Of a DNA stretch of 64,000 nt, positions 51,048-60,332 are shown piece by piece. A program made the translations under genes and the position numbers. Numbering within the stretch: the stretch's first letter is position 1; each line of letters starts with the position of its first letter. Under the pieces are notes generated by a model that was not told the origin of the DNA, ran no database searches, and saw nothing but the letters and a program-made list of their open reading frames with translations. This DNA comes from Aliiroseovarius sp. M344. Lineage in GTDB: Bacteria; Pseudomonadota; Alphaproteobacteria; Rhodobacterales; Rhodobacteraceae. The stretch is from NCBI RefSeq assembly GCF_025140835.1, contig NZ_CP081153.1, positions 2,604,001-2,668,000 of the forward strand. Direction: 5' to 3'.

Positions 51048-51713
51048 ATGCTTCGTTCCCTCCTGTTCGCTTTGGCAATCAGCACCGCTGTGTCTGCCCA
51101 TGCGCAAACAGCCCCGTCTGCCTCAGACATCGCGTCTTACACAGGCTTGCACCTTGCCGCCCACGAGGGCGACGTGGATGAGATCAACCGTCTGATCGCA
51201 GCAGGTGCCAATGTGGATATCCGAGATCGGTCACAGCGCACGCCCGCACATGTCGCAGCCTTTGCATCACATGATGACGCTCTGATCGCACTGGCCAATG
51301 GTGGAGCGGACATGAACGCCCTCGAAAACCGTGTTTACGATGTACTGACAATCGCAGCCGTCGCGGACGATCCCGAAATGGTATCGCTGGCAATGGAACT
51401 TGGAAACGAGCCAGACCTGATCACCAGCGTTTACGACGGCACGGCCTTGATCGCTGCGGCGCATCTCGGACATCACGACGTGGTCGCGCGTCTTGTCAAA
51501 GGCGGCGCACCGCTGAATCATATCAACAACCTGGCGTGGACCGCTTTGATAGAGGCTGTCATATTGGGCGACGGTGGCCCTGACCGCATCAAGACGGTGC
51601 AAATCCTTGTTGATGCAGGCGCTGAAAAATCCATCGGAGATCGCGATGGAGTGACGCCACTGCAACACGCCACGTCACGCGGCTACGCCGAAATGGTCGA
51701 AATCCTCAAATAA
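51048..51713 (+). CDS. secreted ankyrin-repeat protein
   Basis: A 221-residue protein with a signal peptide (residues 1-19, cleavage AHA-QT). The mature part holds four to five ankyrin repeats: TGLHLAAHEGDVDEINRLIAAG, RTPAHVAAFASHDD, TALIAAAHLGHHDVVARLVKGG, WTALIEAV and VTPLQHATSRGYAEMVEIL in order. Periplasmic ankyrin proteins sometimes protect against peroxide (AnkB next to catalase); that would suit a heme-linked module. AAAGG precedes the ATG by eight bases; the frame starts at 51033 with TTG. Confidence 0.87.
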   Translation: MLRSLLFALAISTAVSAHAQTAPSASDIASYTGLHLAAHEGDVDEINRLIAAGANVDIRDRSQRTPAHVAAFASHDDALIALANGGADMNALENRVYDVLTIAAVADDPEMVSLAMELGNEPDLITSVYDGTALIAAAHLGHHDVVARLVKGGAPLNHINNLAWTALIEAVILGDGGPDRIKTVQILVDAGAEKSIGDRDGVTPLQHATSRGYAEMVEILK

Positions 51714-51846
51714 GAGGTATGGCGATGACCCTATCAAGTTTATGGCAGCCGCGTTCATCAAGGTCGTTGCCACCTTCCTGTAGCCGCCGTTGGCGCAACC
51801 GCAGCGAATGCTCACTATGTCCCGCATACCGGCCATTCACTCCCTT

Positions 51847-52689
51847 TTACCGCCCTGGCAGCTCCGTCCGCTTGTCCGTTGACGCCCAGTTATCAATCAC
51901 GTCGACCGCCTCCTGAGCCGTTTCAACGAAACTGAACAGATCCAGATCCTCGGCGCTGATGGTCCCCGCGTCAGAGAGTGCGTCCCAGTTTACGATCTTG
52001 GTCCAGAAGTCGCGGCCAAACAGTAGGATCGGCACTTTCTTCATGCGGCCTGTCTGGATCAGGGTCAGGCTTTCGAACAGCTCGTCCAATGTTCCGAAAC
52101 CGCCGGGAAAGATGGCGATGGCTTCAGCGCGCATCAGAAAATGCATCTTGCGAATGGCGAAATAGTGGAAGTTGAAGCAGAGGTCAGGCGTCACATATTC
52201 ATTCGGTGCCTGTTCGTGCGGCAATACGATGTTCAAGCCAATAGAAACGCCGCCCGCGTCTTCTGCGCCGCGGTTCCCGGCCTCCATCACGCCGGGGCCG
52301 CCGCCCGTGACAACAACGTTTTCGCGGTGGTTGTTCACCTTCGACCGCAGCGTCATCAGGCGGGAAAATTCGCGGGCTTCGTCATAGAACCGGGACAAGT
52401 CCGCCAGCGTTTTGGTTCGGGCGCTATCTTTCTTTGCAGGTTCAGGGATGCGCGCACCACCAAACAGCACGACGGTCGATTCAACACCGTATTCCTGCAT
52501 CATCAGTTCAGGTTTCAGAAGCTCCAGCTGCAGACGCACCGGACGCAATTCATCGCGACACATGAACTCCTGATCATCATAGGCCAGCTTATAGGCCTGC
52601 GCGCGGGTCTGTGGCGTGTCGGGTGTGTGATGCGCCGCTTCGCGGTCTTGCTGACTGTCGCGGAACGGATGGTTTCGGTCGTCTTTCAT
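51847..52689 (-). CDS. LOG-family (TIGR00730-type) protein
   Basis: A 280-residue protein with the LOG-family motifs GGGPGVMEAGNRGA and PGGFGTLDELFE. LOG proteins are cytokinin-riboside phosphate phosphoribohydrolases or more generally nucleotide 5'-phosphate hydrolases (PpnN-like). The first 90 residues are an extension seen in the longer bacterial type. AGGATC precedes the ATG at 52689; the frame is open to 52767. It is divergent from dapD. Confidence 0.9.
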   Translation of the reverse strand: MKDDRNHPFRDSQQDREAAHHTPDTPQTRAQAYKLAYDDQEFMCRDELRPVRLQLELLKPELMMQEYGVESTVVLFGGARIPEPAKKDSARTKTLADLSRFYDEAREFSRLMTLRSKVNNHRENVVVTGGGPGVMEAGNRGAEDAGGVSIGLNIVLPHEQAPNEYVTPDLCFNFHYFAIRKMHFLMRAEAIAIFPGGFGTLDELFESLTLIQTGRMKKVPILLFGRDFWTKIVNWDALSDAGTISAEDLDLFSFVETAQEAVDVIDNWASTDKRTELPGR

Positions 52690-52876
52690 TGTCACTGATC
52701 CTGTCACTTGTGCGTTCTTACAAGAGCTAGCGCCTTTAAACACGAAGAACCAGTGCCACCTTTTCACACGGGCGCGACCCTGCCGGGATGGCGCAATTCA
52801 TTGCACAAATCACCGTTCCGCCTTATAGGCCATTCCAGACCAAATTCACCCAACCTCATGCACGGAGCCCTTTGAC

Positions 52877-53704
52877 ATGTCGAACGCCCAACTCGAAGCT
52901 GCCATCGAAGCCGCCTGGGAGGCGCGCGACACAATCACCCCCGCGACCACCGGCGAAACCCGTGAGGCCATCGAAGATACGCTGAACGCGTTGGACGGGG
53001 GCAACTTGCGCGTGGCAGAACGTCAGGCGAACGGCGACTGGCATGTGAACCAGTGGGCCAAAAAGGCCGTGCTGCTGGGCTTCCGCCTGAAGGACATGGA
53101 AAAGCAGGACGGCGGTCCGCAAGGTGCTGGCTGGTGGGATAAGGTCGACAGCAAGTTCAAAGGTTGGGGCGACAATCAGTGGAAAGCCGCAGGCTTCCGC
53201 GCTGTCCCAAACTGCATCGTGCGCAAATCAGCCTTTATTGCGCCCGGCGTGGTCCTGATGCCCAGCTTCGTGAACCTTGGCGCATATGTCGACGAAGGCA
53301 CGATGGTCGACACATGGGCAACCGTTGGATCTTGCGCCCAGATCGGCAAGAACGTCCACCTGTCGGGTGGCGTCGGTATCGGCGGCGTGCTGGAACCAAT
53401 GCAAGCTGGTCCGACCATCATTGAAGACAACTGCTTCATCGGTGCGCGTTCGGAAGTTGTCGAAGGGTGTATCGTGCGCGAAGGGTCCGTGCTTGGTATG
53501 GGTGTCTTCATCGGCCAATCGACCAAGATCGTGGATCGCGAAACCGGCGAAGTCATGTATGGCGAAGTCCCGCCTTATTCGGTCGTGGTCGCAGGCTCGA
53601 TGCCCTCGAAAAACGGGGTCAATCTGTATTGCGCCGTGATCGTGAAGCGTGTGGATGCAAAGACCCGGTCGAAAACCGGGATCAATGAACTGCTGCGAGA
53701 CTGA
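52877..53704 (+). CDS. dapD: tetrahydrodipicolinate N-succinyltransferase
   Basis: A 275-residue trimeric left-handed beta-helix enzyme. It succinylates tetrahydrodipicolinate in the DAP/lysine pathway. Visible: N-terminal helical domain, [17 protein letters not shown], hexapeptide repeats ([29 protein letters not shown]), and ERIN-like C-terminal strand with SMPSKNG. Length matches E. coli DapD (274). GGAG lies nine bases before the ATG. dapE lies 2 kb downstream in the same direction. Confidence 0.97.
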   Translation: MSNAQLEAAIEAAWEARDTITPATTGETREAIEDTLNALDGGNLRVAERQANGDWHVNQWAKKAVLLGFRLKDMEKQDGGPQGAGWWDKVDSKFKGWGDNQWKAAGFRAVPNCIVRKSAFIAPGVVLMPSFVNLGAYVDEGTMVDTWATVGSCAQIGKNVHLSGGVGIGGVLEPMQAGPTIIEDNCFIGARSEVVEGCIVREGSVLGMGVFIGQSTKIVDRETGEVMYGEVPPYSVVVAGSMPSKNGVNLYCAVIVKRVDAKTRSKTGINELLRD

Positions 53705-53728
53705 TACCCGCGCTCATTCGTCGAATAC

Positions 53729-53767
53729 AAAAAGGCGTTTCGGCTCACTGTCGACACGCCTTTTTTT
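53729..53767 (+). terminator. intrinsic terminator of dapD
   Basis: AAAAAGGCGT (53729-53738) pairs with ACGCC followed by seven T (53756-53767); a further GTGTCGAC-type inner pairing shortens the loop. Located 25 bases after the stop codon. Confidence 0.85.
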
Positions 53768-53838
53768 AAGAATCTTTCGGAAAAAGTGACGTAAAAGGTG
53801 CGGTGATCCGTAATACCCTCATACCAAGGGAGGATCAC

Positions 53839-53946
53839 ATGATACGTCTACTTCTACTCAGCAGCCTGATCGCGGTTGGTTTTGCCGCAGAAGCCGCCCA
53901 AACGCGTGACAAGCCCACGTCTGCGGCCTGCACCTTCACGGTCTGA
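53839..53946 (+). CDS. 35-residue secreted peptide
   Basis: A small frame encoding MIRLLLL, a hydrophobic stretch, AVGFAAEAA, then a short hydrophilic tail with one Cys (SAACTFTV). The N-terminal part looks like a signal peptide with cleavage after about residue 20, leaving a mature peptide of about 15 residues. A near-perfect GGGAGG lies six to eight bases before the ATG, which argues for translation. No family is known. It sits between the dapD terminator and a conserved hypothetical gene. Confidence 0.55.
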   Translation: MIRLLLLSSLIAVGFAAEAAQTRDKPTSAACTFTV

Positions 53947-53992
53947 CCCGGCAAGACTTGATCCCGGCGCAGATGCAGCCTAAGCCCGGCGC

Positions 53993-54337
53993 ATGAGCAA
54001 AGAGAAAAAACCGAAAAAGCCGCATCAGGTCTATACCCTTCTGGTCGAAGTCGGGCGCAAAGACGGCGATGGCCTGCCCGAAGGCGCAACCGGTGCTGCG
54101 CTGGTCTGCTATGCGTCCGGTGTGGACGAGGCCGAGGCCGTGCGCGAAACCGTCGCAATCCTGAAGCAAGCCGATCTGGCCCCGCTGGATGTGAACGGCT
54201 ATGGCAGCCTTGAGGAACGACTGGCCGAGGGCCACGACATTCCCGGCGATGAACGCACATTGATGGGGCGCGCGTTGAAAGAGAACAGCGTGATTGTCGC
54301 GCAGATGACCCCGTTCTTTGACGAAGATCCCAGCTAG
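53993..54337 (+). CDS. conserved hypothetical cytoplasmic protein
   Basis: A 114-residue soluble protein with a Lys-rich start (MSKEKKPKKPHQ) and an alternating fold: VYTLLVEVGR, GAALVCYASGVDEAEAVRETV, ILKQADLAPLDVNGYG, NSVIVAQMTPFF. This could be a small ferredoxin-like domain. The function is not known. It ends directly at the ATG of a HAD phosphatase (no gap) and shares its operon. No clear ribosome site is visible. Confidence 0.75.
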   Translation: MSKEKKPKKPHQVYTLLVEVGRKDGDGLPEGATGAALVCYASGVDEAEAVRETVAILKQADLAPLDVNGYGSLEERLAEGHDIPGDERTLMGRALKENSVIVAQMTPFFDEDPS

Positions 54338-54973
54338 ATGGGCGCTGTGTTCTGGGATCTTGACGGTACGTTGACCGACCCTAAGCCCGGCATAACCGGA
54401 AGCGTTATCAAGGCGCTTGAGGCGATCGGGATGGAAGCGCCGTCGCCCGACGATCTGGAATGGGTGATCGGCCCTGCCCTGCTATGGAGCTTTGAAAAGC
54501 TCGGCACCCCTGATCCCCAAGCGGCGCTGGACCACTATCGGTCGTTCTACGAAGACGGTGGCGGCATGTATGACTGCACCGTTTTCGATGGCATACCCGA
54601 AGCACTGACCACCATCAAAGCCAACCATGTGATGCACATCGCCACCGCGAAACCGCATGCCTACGCCCGCAAAATCACCGCCCATTTCGGCTTGGCGCAG
54701 CACATGACGCATGAATTCGGCCCCGAGCTCGACGGCACTCGCAACGACAAAGGCGAGCTTCTGGCACACGCGTTGAACCTAACGGGCCACGATCCCGCCC
54801 AATGCGTGATGATCGGCGACCGGCATTACGACTTGAACGCCGCCCGCAGCGTGGGGATGAAATTCATCTCGGTCGCGTGGGGCTATGGCGCGTCAGATGA
54901 TCTGTCATCGGCAGACGGTTTTGCGAAAACGCCCGGCGATTTGCCGGGCGCTGTTCATCGGTTGCTGTGTTAG
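54338..54973 (+). CDS. HAD-family phosphatase, Gph-like
   Basis: A 211-residue HAD hydrolase. Motif I WDLDGTLTDPKPG, cap domain about 20-85, motif II in HIATAKPHAY, motif III Lys region near TRNDKGE, motif IV MIGDRHYDLNAA. The sequence resembles phosphoglycolate-phosphatase-like enzymes. The ATG follows immediately the stop of the preceding gene. Substrate unproven; 2-phosphoglycolate is the family guess. Confidence 0.88.
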   Translation: MGAVFWDLDGTLTDPKPGITGSVIKALEAIGMEAPSPDDLEWVIGPALLWSFEKLGTPDPQAALDHYRSFYEDGGGMYDCTVFDGIPEALTTIKANHVMHIATAKPHAYARKITAHFGLAQHMTHEFGPELDGTRNDKGELLAHALNLTGHDPAQCVMIGDRHYDLNAARSVGMKFISVAWGYGASDDLSSADGFAKTPGDLPGAVHRLLC

Positions 54974-54982
54974 CTGTTCGCC

Positions 54983-55582
54983 CTATTGCGTGCGCACGAT
55001 GGTCTCAAACACATCCGGCAAACTGGCATCTGGCTGAATCAAAGCGGTCAGCGGGATCTTGATTTCAGCGGTCGTGCCGTCATCAGACAGGACACCATTG
55101 GTTTCGACGATTTCTTTACCCGTGATGATCATATGAATGCCGTGACCTTGGAAGGCTTGCTGCATCATGCCCATCATGGATGGGTCCATCCCGCTTTCCG
55201 CAGCCACCCGTTTCATTTCAGCAAGATCGAAAGACAGTTTCACAAACGGTCCGGCCATGCGTTCGATTGTGACCCCTTGATTGGGATTGACCCCACTGTT
55301 CGCGGCGGCGTTTTTGCTTTCCTCTTCAATCTTCGCGATCAGATTGTCGATCGTGTCGGTTTCTTCGACCAGACAGCTAAAAGTTCCATCTGCAAGCTGC
55401 TTGCCCACACCGTCCCTACAAGGGTCTTCGCCGCTTGAGGCGATCATGCCGTAGAGTTCCGGGCCCATTTTCATATGCGCCGACATCGTCGCCGTTTCGT
55501 CATCATGGACGATAAACTTGAGGTCGGCGTCAAAACAGGCTGACAAAGGCAGGATGAGCAAAAGGAAGAGGAGTTTTTTCAT
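54983..55582 (-). CDS. hypothetical lipoprotein
   Basis: A 199-residue protein with a lipoprotein signal (MKKLL, hydrophobic stretch, LPLSAC, lipid Cys16). The mature part starts as a beta-rich domain (DLKFIVHDDETATMSAHMKM pattern) similar to LppM-type lipoproteins, followed by a helical Met-rich stretch (GMDPSMMGMM). Two further Cys (DPCRD, FSCLV) may pair. Start at 55582 chosen because GGA precedes it; ATG at 55594 is also in frame. Function unknown. Convergent with the HAD gene. Confidence 0.75.
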   Translation of the reverse strand: MKKLLFLLLILPLSACFDADLKFIVHDDETATMSAHMKMGPELYGMIASSGEDPCRDGVGKQLADGTFSCLVEETDTIDNLIAKIEEESKNAAANSGVNPNQGVTIERMAGPFVKLSFDLAEMKRVAAESGMDPSMMGMMQQAFQGHGIHMIITGKEIVETNGVLSDDGTTAEIKIPLTALIQPDASLPDVFETIVRTQ

Positions 55583-55731
55583 CAGAGCGTCCATGCAAAA
55601 GGAGAAGTCTGCGCGCAGGTTAGAACGGCCGTTTCCAGACGTCCAGCCGCACCAGCCCTTGCCCCGCAGAAGCGCCACCAATTGCAGTGCCCCTTCTGAC
55701 AGACTACAGAGGTCATAAAGGAGCCTGTGCC

Positions 55732-56886
55732 ATGCCCGAAACACACCCGCCAATAGACCCCGTTGCGTTGACCCAGCAGCTTGTGAGCTGTCCCTCGGTC
55801 ACCCCGGAAGAAGGCGGTGCCTTGCGGCTGTTGGAAGGTCTGCTTAGCGGAGCGGGGTTTACCTGCACCCGAATTGACCGGGGCGGTGTTTCGAACCTGT
55901 TCGCCCGTTGGGGGTCAGGCAACGCCCGCACGCTGGGCTTCAACGGCCACACAGATGTGGTGCCGGTGGGCGACGCAGATGCGTGGACGGTCGATCCGTT
56001 TGGTGCAGAAATCCGTGATGGGTTTCTGTATGGGCGCGGCGCGACGGATATGAAATCCGGGGTCGCAGCGTGGGTGGCGGCCGCCATTGATTTCGTGGCC
56101 GACGCACCTGAGAATACATCCCTTGTGATCACCATCACCGGGGATGAAGAAGGCGACGCCACAGATGGCACGACAGCGATCCTTGATTGGATGGCCGCCG
56201 CGGGCGAGACCATCGACGATTGCATTGTCGGCGAACCCACCAGCCCAGACGTGATGGGCGAGATGATGAAGATCGGGCGGCGCGGATCGATGACAGCCTA
56301 TTTCTCGGCGCGCGGTGTGCAGGGCCATGCGGCCTATCCGCACCGGGCCTTGAACCCGGTGCCAGCACTTGCTCAATTGATTACCGACCTAGCGGGACAT
56401 GAGCTGGACAAAGGTACCGACCATTTCGACGCATCGACGCTGGCGGTGACGACATTTGACACCGGCAATCCCGCAACAAATGTCATTCCTGCCGAATGTA
56501 GGGCCACCGTGAACATCCGTTTCAACGACGCCCACACGTCCGACAAGCTGAACAGCTGGCTGCAAACTGAAGCGACCCGCGTTGGCAAAGCCACCGGCGT
56601 CGATATCGAGATGACAACCAAAGTGTCCGGTGAAAGTTTCGTCACACCGCCCGGTCCGTTGTCTGACCTTGTCGCAACAGCGGTCGAGGCCGAGACAGGC
56701 AGACGGCCAGAGGCGTCGACAACTGGTGGCACGTCGGACGCGCGTTTTGTGAAAAATATCTGCCCGGTGGTCGAGTTTGGGCTTGTCGGCAAAACCATGC
56801 ACGAGGTCGACGAACGGGTGGAAGTTGCCCAGATCGTCCAACTGAAAACCATTTATTCACGCATCATTCGGGATTATTTCGCATGA
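55732..56886 (+). CDS. dapE: succinyl-diaminopimelate desuccinylase
   Basis: A 384-residue M20-family zinc hydrolase that removes succinate from N-succinyl-L,L-DAP. Metal ligands are visible in [17 protein letters not shown] (bridging Asp), the catalytic Glu pair in GDEEGDA, EPTS, and the late His in KTMHEVDE. Length fits DapE (375-385). AAAGGAG precedes the ATG at 55732; the frame is open to 55687. It overlaps rnr by four bases. Confidence 0.96.
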   Translation: MPETHPPIDPVALTQQLVSCPSVTPEEGGALRLLEGLLSGAGFTCTRIDRGGVSNLFARWGSGNARTLGFNGHTDVVPVGDADAWTVDPFGAEIRDGFLYGRGATDMKSGVAAWVAAAIDFVADAPENTSLVITITGDEEGDATDGTTAILDWMAAAGETIDDCIVGEPTSPDVMGEMMKIGRRGSMTAYFSARGVQGHAAYPHRALNPVPALAQLITDLAGHELDKGTDHFDASTLAVTTFDTGNPATNVIPAECRATVNIRFNDAHTSDKLNSWLQTEATRVGKATGVDIEMTTKVSGESFVTPPGPLSDLVATAVEAETGRRPEASTTGGTSDARFVKNICPVVEFGLVGKTMHEVDERVEVAQIVQLKTIYSRIIRDYFA

Positions 56887-59138
56887 GCCAGATCCCTACC
56901 AAACAGGAGATACTTGACTGGATCTCCGATAATCCGACGCAGACCGGCAAGCGCGATATTGCGCGCGCCTTTGGCATCAAGGGGGCTGCGCGGATTGACC
57001 TGAAGCGCATTCTGAAAGAACTGGAGGCCGAAGGGCATCTGTCCAAGCGCGGCAAGACCTATCGCGACCCAGACAAGCTGCCGCCCGTGTCAGTTCTGCG
57101 GGTCGATGCGCCTGATGCAGACGGAGACCTTTACGCGACACCGATGGAATGGGCGGGCGAAGGCGCAGCACCGCGGGCCATACTGGTGATGAAAAGTTCC
57201 GACCCGGCGCTGGAACCCGGTGAACGGATTTTGGCGCGCATGACCGAGGTCACGGACGAGCCTTATGCCTATGAGGCGCGCCTGATCCGTCGTATCGGCA
57301 CCAATCCGATCCGCATCCTTGGCATCTATCGCACCGGATCCGACGGCGGGCGCATCGTGCCTGTCGACAAAGGGCAGGACAAGGAATGGCGCGTCGATCC
57401 CGGCGCCGACGAAGGGGCAAAGGATGGCGAGCTGGTCGAAGCCCAGCAATCCGGCCCCAAATCCCGCATGGGCCTGCCCCGCGCCCGCATTGTCGCCCGC
57501 CTTGGCGACCCCACGGCCCCCAAGGCCGTCAGCCTGATTGCAATTCATCAACACGGCATCCCGGACGCGTTCCCCGACAACGTGATCGACGAAGCCGACA
57601 CGCACAAGCCCGCAGGTCTGAAAGGGCGCGAGGATTTGCGCCACTTGCCGCTGATCACCATCGACCCGGCCGACGCGCGCGACCACGATGATGCCTGCTA
57701 TGCGCATGCTGATGACAATCCGAAGAACCCCGGAGGACACATCGTCTGGGTCGCCATTGCCGACGTGGCCCATTATGTGACGCCCGGCTCTGATCTGGAC
57801 CATGAAGCGCGGCGGCGGGGCAACTCGACCTATTTCCCGGATCGGGTTGTGCCGATGCTGCCCGATCGTCTGTCCGGCGATCTGTGCAGCCTGCACGAAG
57901 GCGTGCCGCGCGCCTGTATCGCCGTTCGCATGGTGCTGGATGCGCAGGGTGCGAAAACAAGCCACAGCTTCATTCGGGGCCTGATGAAATCTCACGCCTC
58001 GCTCAACTATGCCGAAGTGCAGGCGGCGCAGGATGGAAACCCGAACGAGAAATGCGCGCCTTTGATGGAGGAGGTCATCGCGCCGCTCTACGCCGCGTAT
58101 GAGACGACCAAACTGGCACGGGCCTCGCGCCAACCGCTGGATCTGGACCTGCCAGAACGCAAGATCATCCTCGATGACAAGGGTCATGTCGCCTCGGTCG
58201 CGTTTGCAGATCGGTTTGACGCGCACCGCCTGATCGAAGAGTTCATGATTCTGGCCAATGTGGCCGCAGCCGAGGAGTTGACCCGCCTGAAGCGCCCGCT
58301 TCTGTTCCGTGTGCACGAAGAACCCAGCGCCGAGAAACTGGAGGCCCTGCGTGAAGTTGCCCAAGCCTCTGGCTTCACGCTGGCCAAAGGTCAGGTGTTG
58401 AAGACCCGTCACCTGAACCAGTTGCTGGCGCAGGCGCAGGACACCGAGTTCGATGAGCTGGTCAATATGTCGACGCTGCGATCCATGTCACAGGCGTATT
58501 ACTTTCCTGAAAATTTCGGCCATTTCGGGCTGGCCCTTCGATCCTACGCCCATTTCACCTCGCCTATCCGGCGCTATTCCGACCTGATCGTGCACCGCGC
58601 GCTGGTCTCGGGCCATGGTTGGGGCAAGGATGGGTTGAGCCCGGAAGACATCGAAAAACTGGAAGCGACCGCCCAACACATTTCCGAGACAGAACGGCGA
58701 TCTATGGCCGCCGAGCGCGACACCACCGACCGTTATCTGGCCGCCTTCCTGGCAGAACGTGTCGGCAACGAGTTCACCGGCCGTGTCGCCGGCATCGCGC
58801 GCTTTGGTTTGTTCGTGAAGCTTGACGAAACGGGTGCCGATGGTCTTGTGCCGATCAGTTCGCTTGGCAACGAGTATTTCCGCCACGAAAAGGAAGAACA
58901 AGTGCTGGTCGGAGAGCGGTCCGGGCTGGTGATTGGCCTTGGGCAACGCGTGACCGTACGACTGGCTGAGGCTATTCCAACCACGGGCGGACTTACCCTT
59001 GAACTTCTGAACATCGAGGGGCGCAAGCTTACCCCGCAACGTTCGCGCAAAGGGGGGAAGTCTTCACCACGGAAACCCATGACAACAAAAAGAAAATCAG
59101 CAAAAGTGAAAAAGAAAGTGAAACGATCCCGGCGCTAG
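56883..59138 (+). CDS. rnr: ribonuclease R
   Basis: A 751-residue 3'-5' exoribonuclease of the RNB family that degrades structured RNA. It has an N-terminal winged helix (about 1-60), cold-shock domains, the RNB domain with catalytic Asp residues in [31 protein letters not shown]...[14 protein letters not shown], an S1 domain ([15 protein letters not shown]) and a very basic C-terminal tail ([16 protein letters not shown]). ATGA overlap with dapE means coupled translation. Confidence 0.96.
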   Translation: MSQIPTKQEILDWISDNPTQTGKRDIARAFGIKGAARIDLKRILKELEAEGHLSKRGKTYRDPDKLPPVSVLRVDAPDADGDLYATPMEWAGEGAAPRAILVMKSSDPALEPGERILARMTEVTDEPYAYEARLIRRIGTNPIRILGIYRTGSDGGRIVPVDKGQDKEWRVDPGADEGAKDGELVEAQQSGPKSRMGLPRARIVARLGDPTAPKAVSLIAIHQHGIPDAFPDNVIDEADTHKPAGLKGREDLRHLPLITIDPADARDHDDACYAHADDNPKNPGGHIVWVAIADVAHYVTPGSDLDHEARRRGNSTYFPDRVVPMLPDRLSGDLCSLHEGVPRACIAVRMVLDAQGAKTSHSFIRGLMKSHASLNYAEVQAAQDGNPNEKCAPLMEEVIAPLYAAYETTKLARASRQPLDLDLPERKIILDDKGHVASVAFADRFDAHRLIEEFMILANVAAAEELTRLKRPLLFRVHEEPSAEKLEALREVAQASGFTLAKGQVLKTRHLNQLLAQAQDTEFDELVNMSTLRSMSQAYYFPENFGHFGLALRSYAHFTSPIRRYSDLIVHRALVSGHGWGKDGLSPEDIEKLEATAQHISETERRSMAAERDTTDRYLAAFLAERVGNEFTGRVAGIARFGLFVKLDETGADGLVPISSLGNEYFRHEKEEQVLVGERSGLVIGLGQRVTVRLAEAIPTTGGLTLELLNIEGRKLTPQRSRKGGKSSPRKPMTTKRKSAKVKKKVKRSRR

Positions 59139-59142
59139 TTCA

Positions 59143-60327
59143 GTGCCGTCCGATTTGGACAAAAGGTATGAGTTTGTGTTGAACAGTACATTGTTAGAAG
59201 AAGAATTTGCGGCCTGGCGTTTGGCTTTCATTGACCGCGCGCGCCAAGCCGGGCTGTCAGACCAGATACTGGAGTTCTGCGCAAGCTACCTGCGACCAGA
59301 CGCGCGCATTCACGAAAAGCAGTCCAACCAGTCGGAATTCACACTGACGATCTCTGATTATCTGAACCGCGCTGTCCCGGAAAAACGTATCCGCGACGGT
59401 CGCGCGCGGTTTCGCGCCAATCGTGACCTTTTGCACCGTGTTTCGGAAAAATATAGCGTCGATGCTCAGGTTATTATGGCGATTTGGGGGATCGAAACCA
59501 ATTACGGCGCGACCCGAGGCGATTGGCTGGTTCTCAGCGCGCTTGCGAACTTGGCACATGCCGGGCACCGCGCAGAATTTTTCGAGAAGGAATTGATGGC
59601 CGCTTTTTCCATTGTCGAAGCCGGCGACATCGCCCCAGCCGCCATGCTGGGATCGTGGGCAGGCGCAATGGGGCATGGGCAATTCATACCAACCAGCTTT
59701 CAGGAGTTTGCCGTCGACAGTGACGGTGACGGGCGCCGCGATATTTGGGGCGACGATCCAGAAGACGGGCTGGCGTCTATCGCGAATTATCTTGTCCAGC
59801 ACGGCTGGCGGATGAATCGACCAAGCAGCATCGAAGTTCGTTTGCCAGAGGGTTTCGATTATGCGCTGGCTGGTCGCCAGACCAGATTGCCCGTCACCGA
59901 CTGGGCCACGATGGGCGTTGTCTCGGCAGAGGGCGGACCGGTCCCTGATTACGGAGAAAGCTCGGTCCTGTTGCCGTCAGGCGCGACGGGCCCCGCATTC
60001 ATGACATTTTGCAACTTCGACGTTCTGTTGTCGTACAACCGCGCCGAAGCCTATGGCATAGCGGTCAGTCATCTGGCCGACAGGTTGCAGGGCGGGCGAC
60101 CGATCAAGGCCACCTGTCCTGACGATCTGGTTGTGCTTAAACGTGACGAGATGCGCGAGTTGCAGGAACGCCTGACGGCTGCTGGCCATGATACCTTTGG
60201 CGCGGACGGGTTCACGGGGCCCAACACGGCGAAAGCCCTGCGCTCTTATCAGGCCGCGCATGGGTTAGTGGCGGACGGGTTTGGGTCGGGTGCAATGCTG
60301 GATCATTTGCGCGCGCGGTCAGGCTGA
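59143..60327 (+). CDS. MltB-like lytic transglycosylase without signal peptide
   Basis: A 394-residue protein. The SLT_2 (MltB-type) catalytic domain runs about 22-320 with the catalytic Glu118 in WGIETNYG and GHGQFIPTSFQ; a peptidoglycan-binding domain (PG_binding_1) ends the protein (MRELQERLTAAGHDTFGADG pattern). Family members are normally exported, but the only available start, a GTG four bases after rnr, gives a polar N terminus (MPSDLDKRYEF) with no signal peptide, and an in-frame stop lies at 59119. No ribosome site is visible either. Confidence 0.85.
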   Translation: MPSDLDKRYEFVLNSTLLEEEFAAWRLAFIDRARQAGLSDQILEFCASYLRPDARIHEKQSNQSEFTLTISDYLNRAVPEKRIRDGRARFRANRDLLHRVSEKYSVDAQVIMAIWGIETNYGATRGDWLVLSALANLAHAGHRAEFFEKELMAAFSIVEAGDIAPAAMLGSWAGAMGHGQFIPTSFQEFAVDSDGDGRRDIWGDDPEDGLASIANYLVQHGWRMNRPSSIEVRLPEGFDYALAGRQTRLPVTDWATMGVVSAEGGPVPDYGESSVLLPSGATGPAFMTFCNFDVLLSYNRAEAYGIAVSHLADRLQGGRPIKATCPDDLVVLKRDEMRELQERLTAAGHDTFGADGFTGPNTAKALRSYQAAHGLVADGFGSGAMLDHLRARSG

Positions 60328-60332
60328 GCGCG

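Noticed and set aside
57090..58412. Long open frame of 440 codons on the minus strand opposite rnr
   Set aside because: It is antisense to a clear RNase R gene; GC-rich codon use opens the mirrored frame. The translation has no recognisable domain and no ribosome site.
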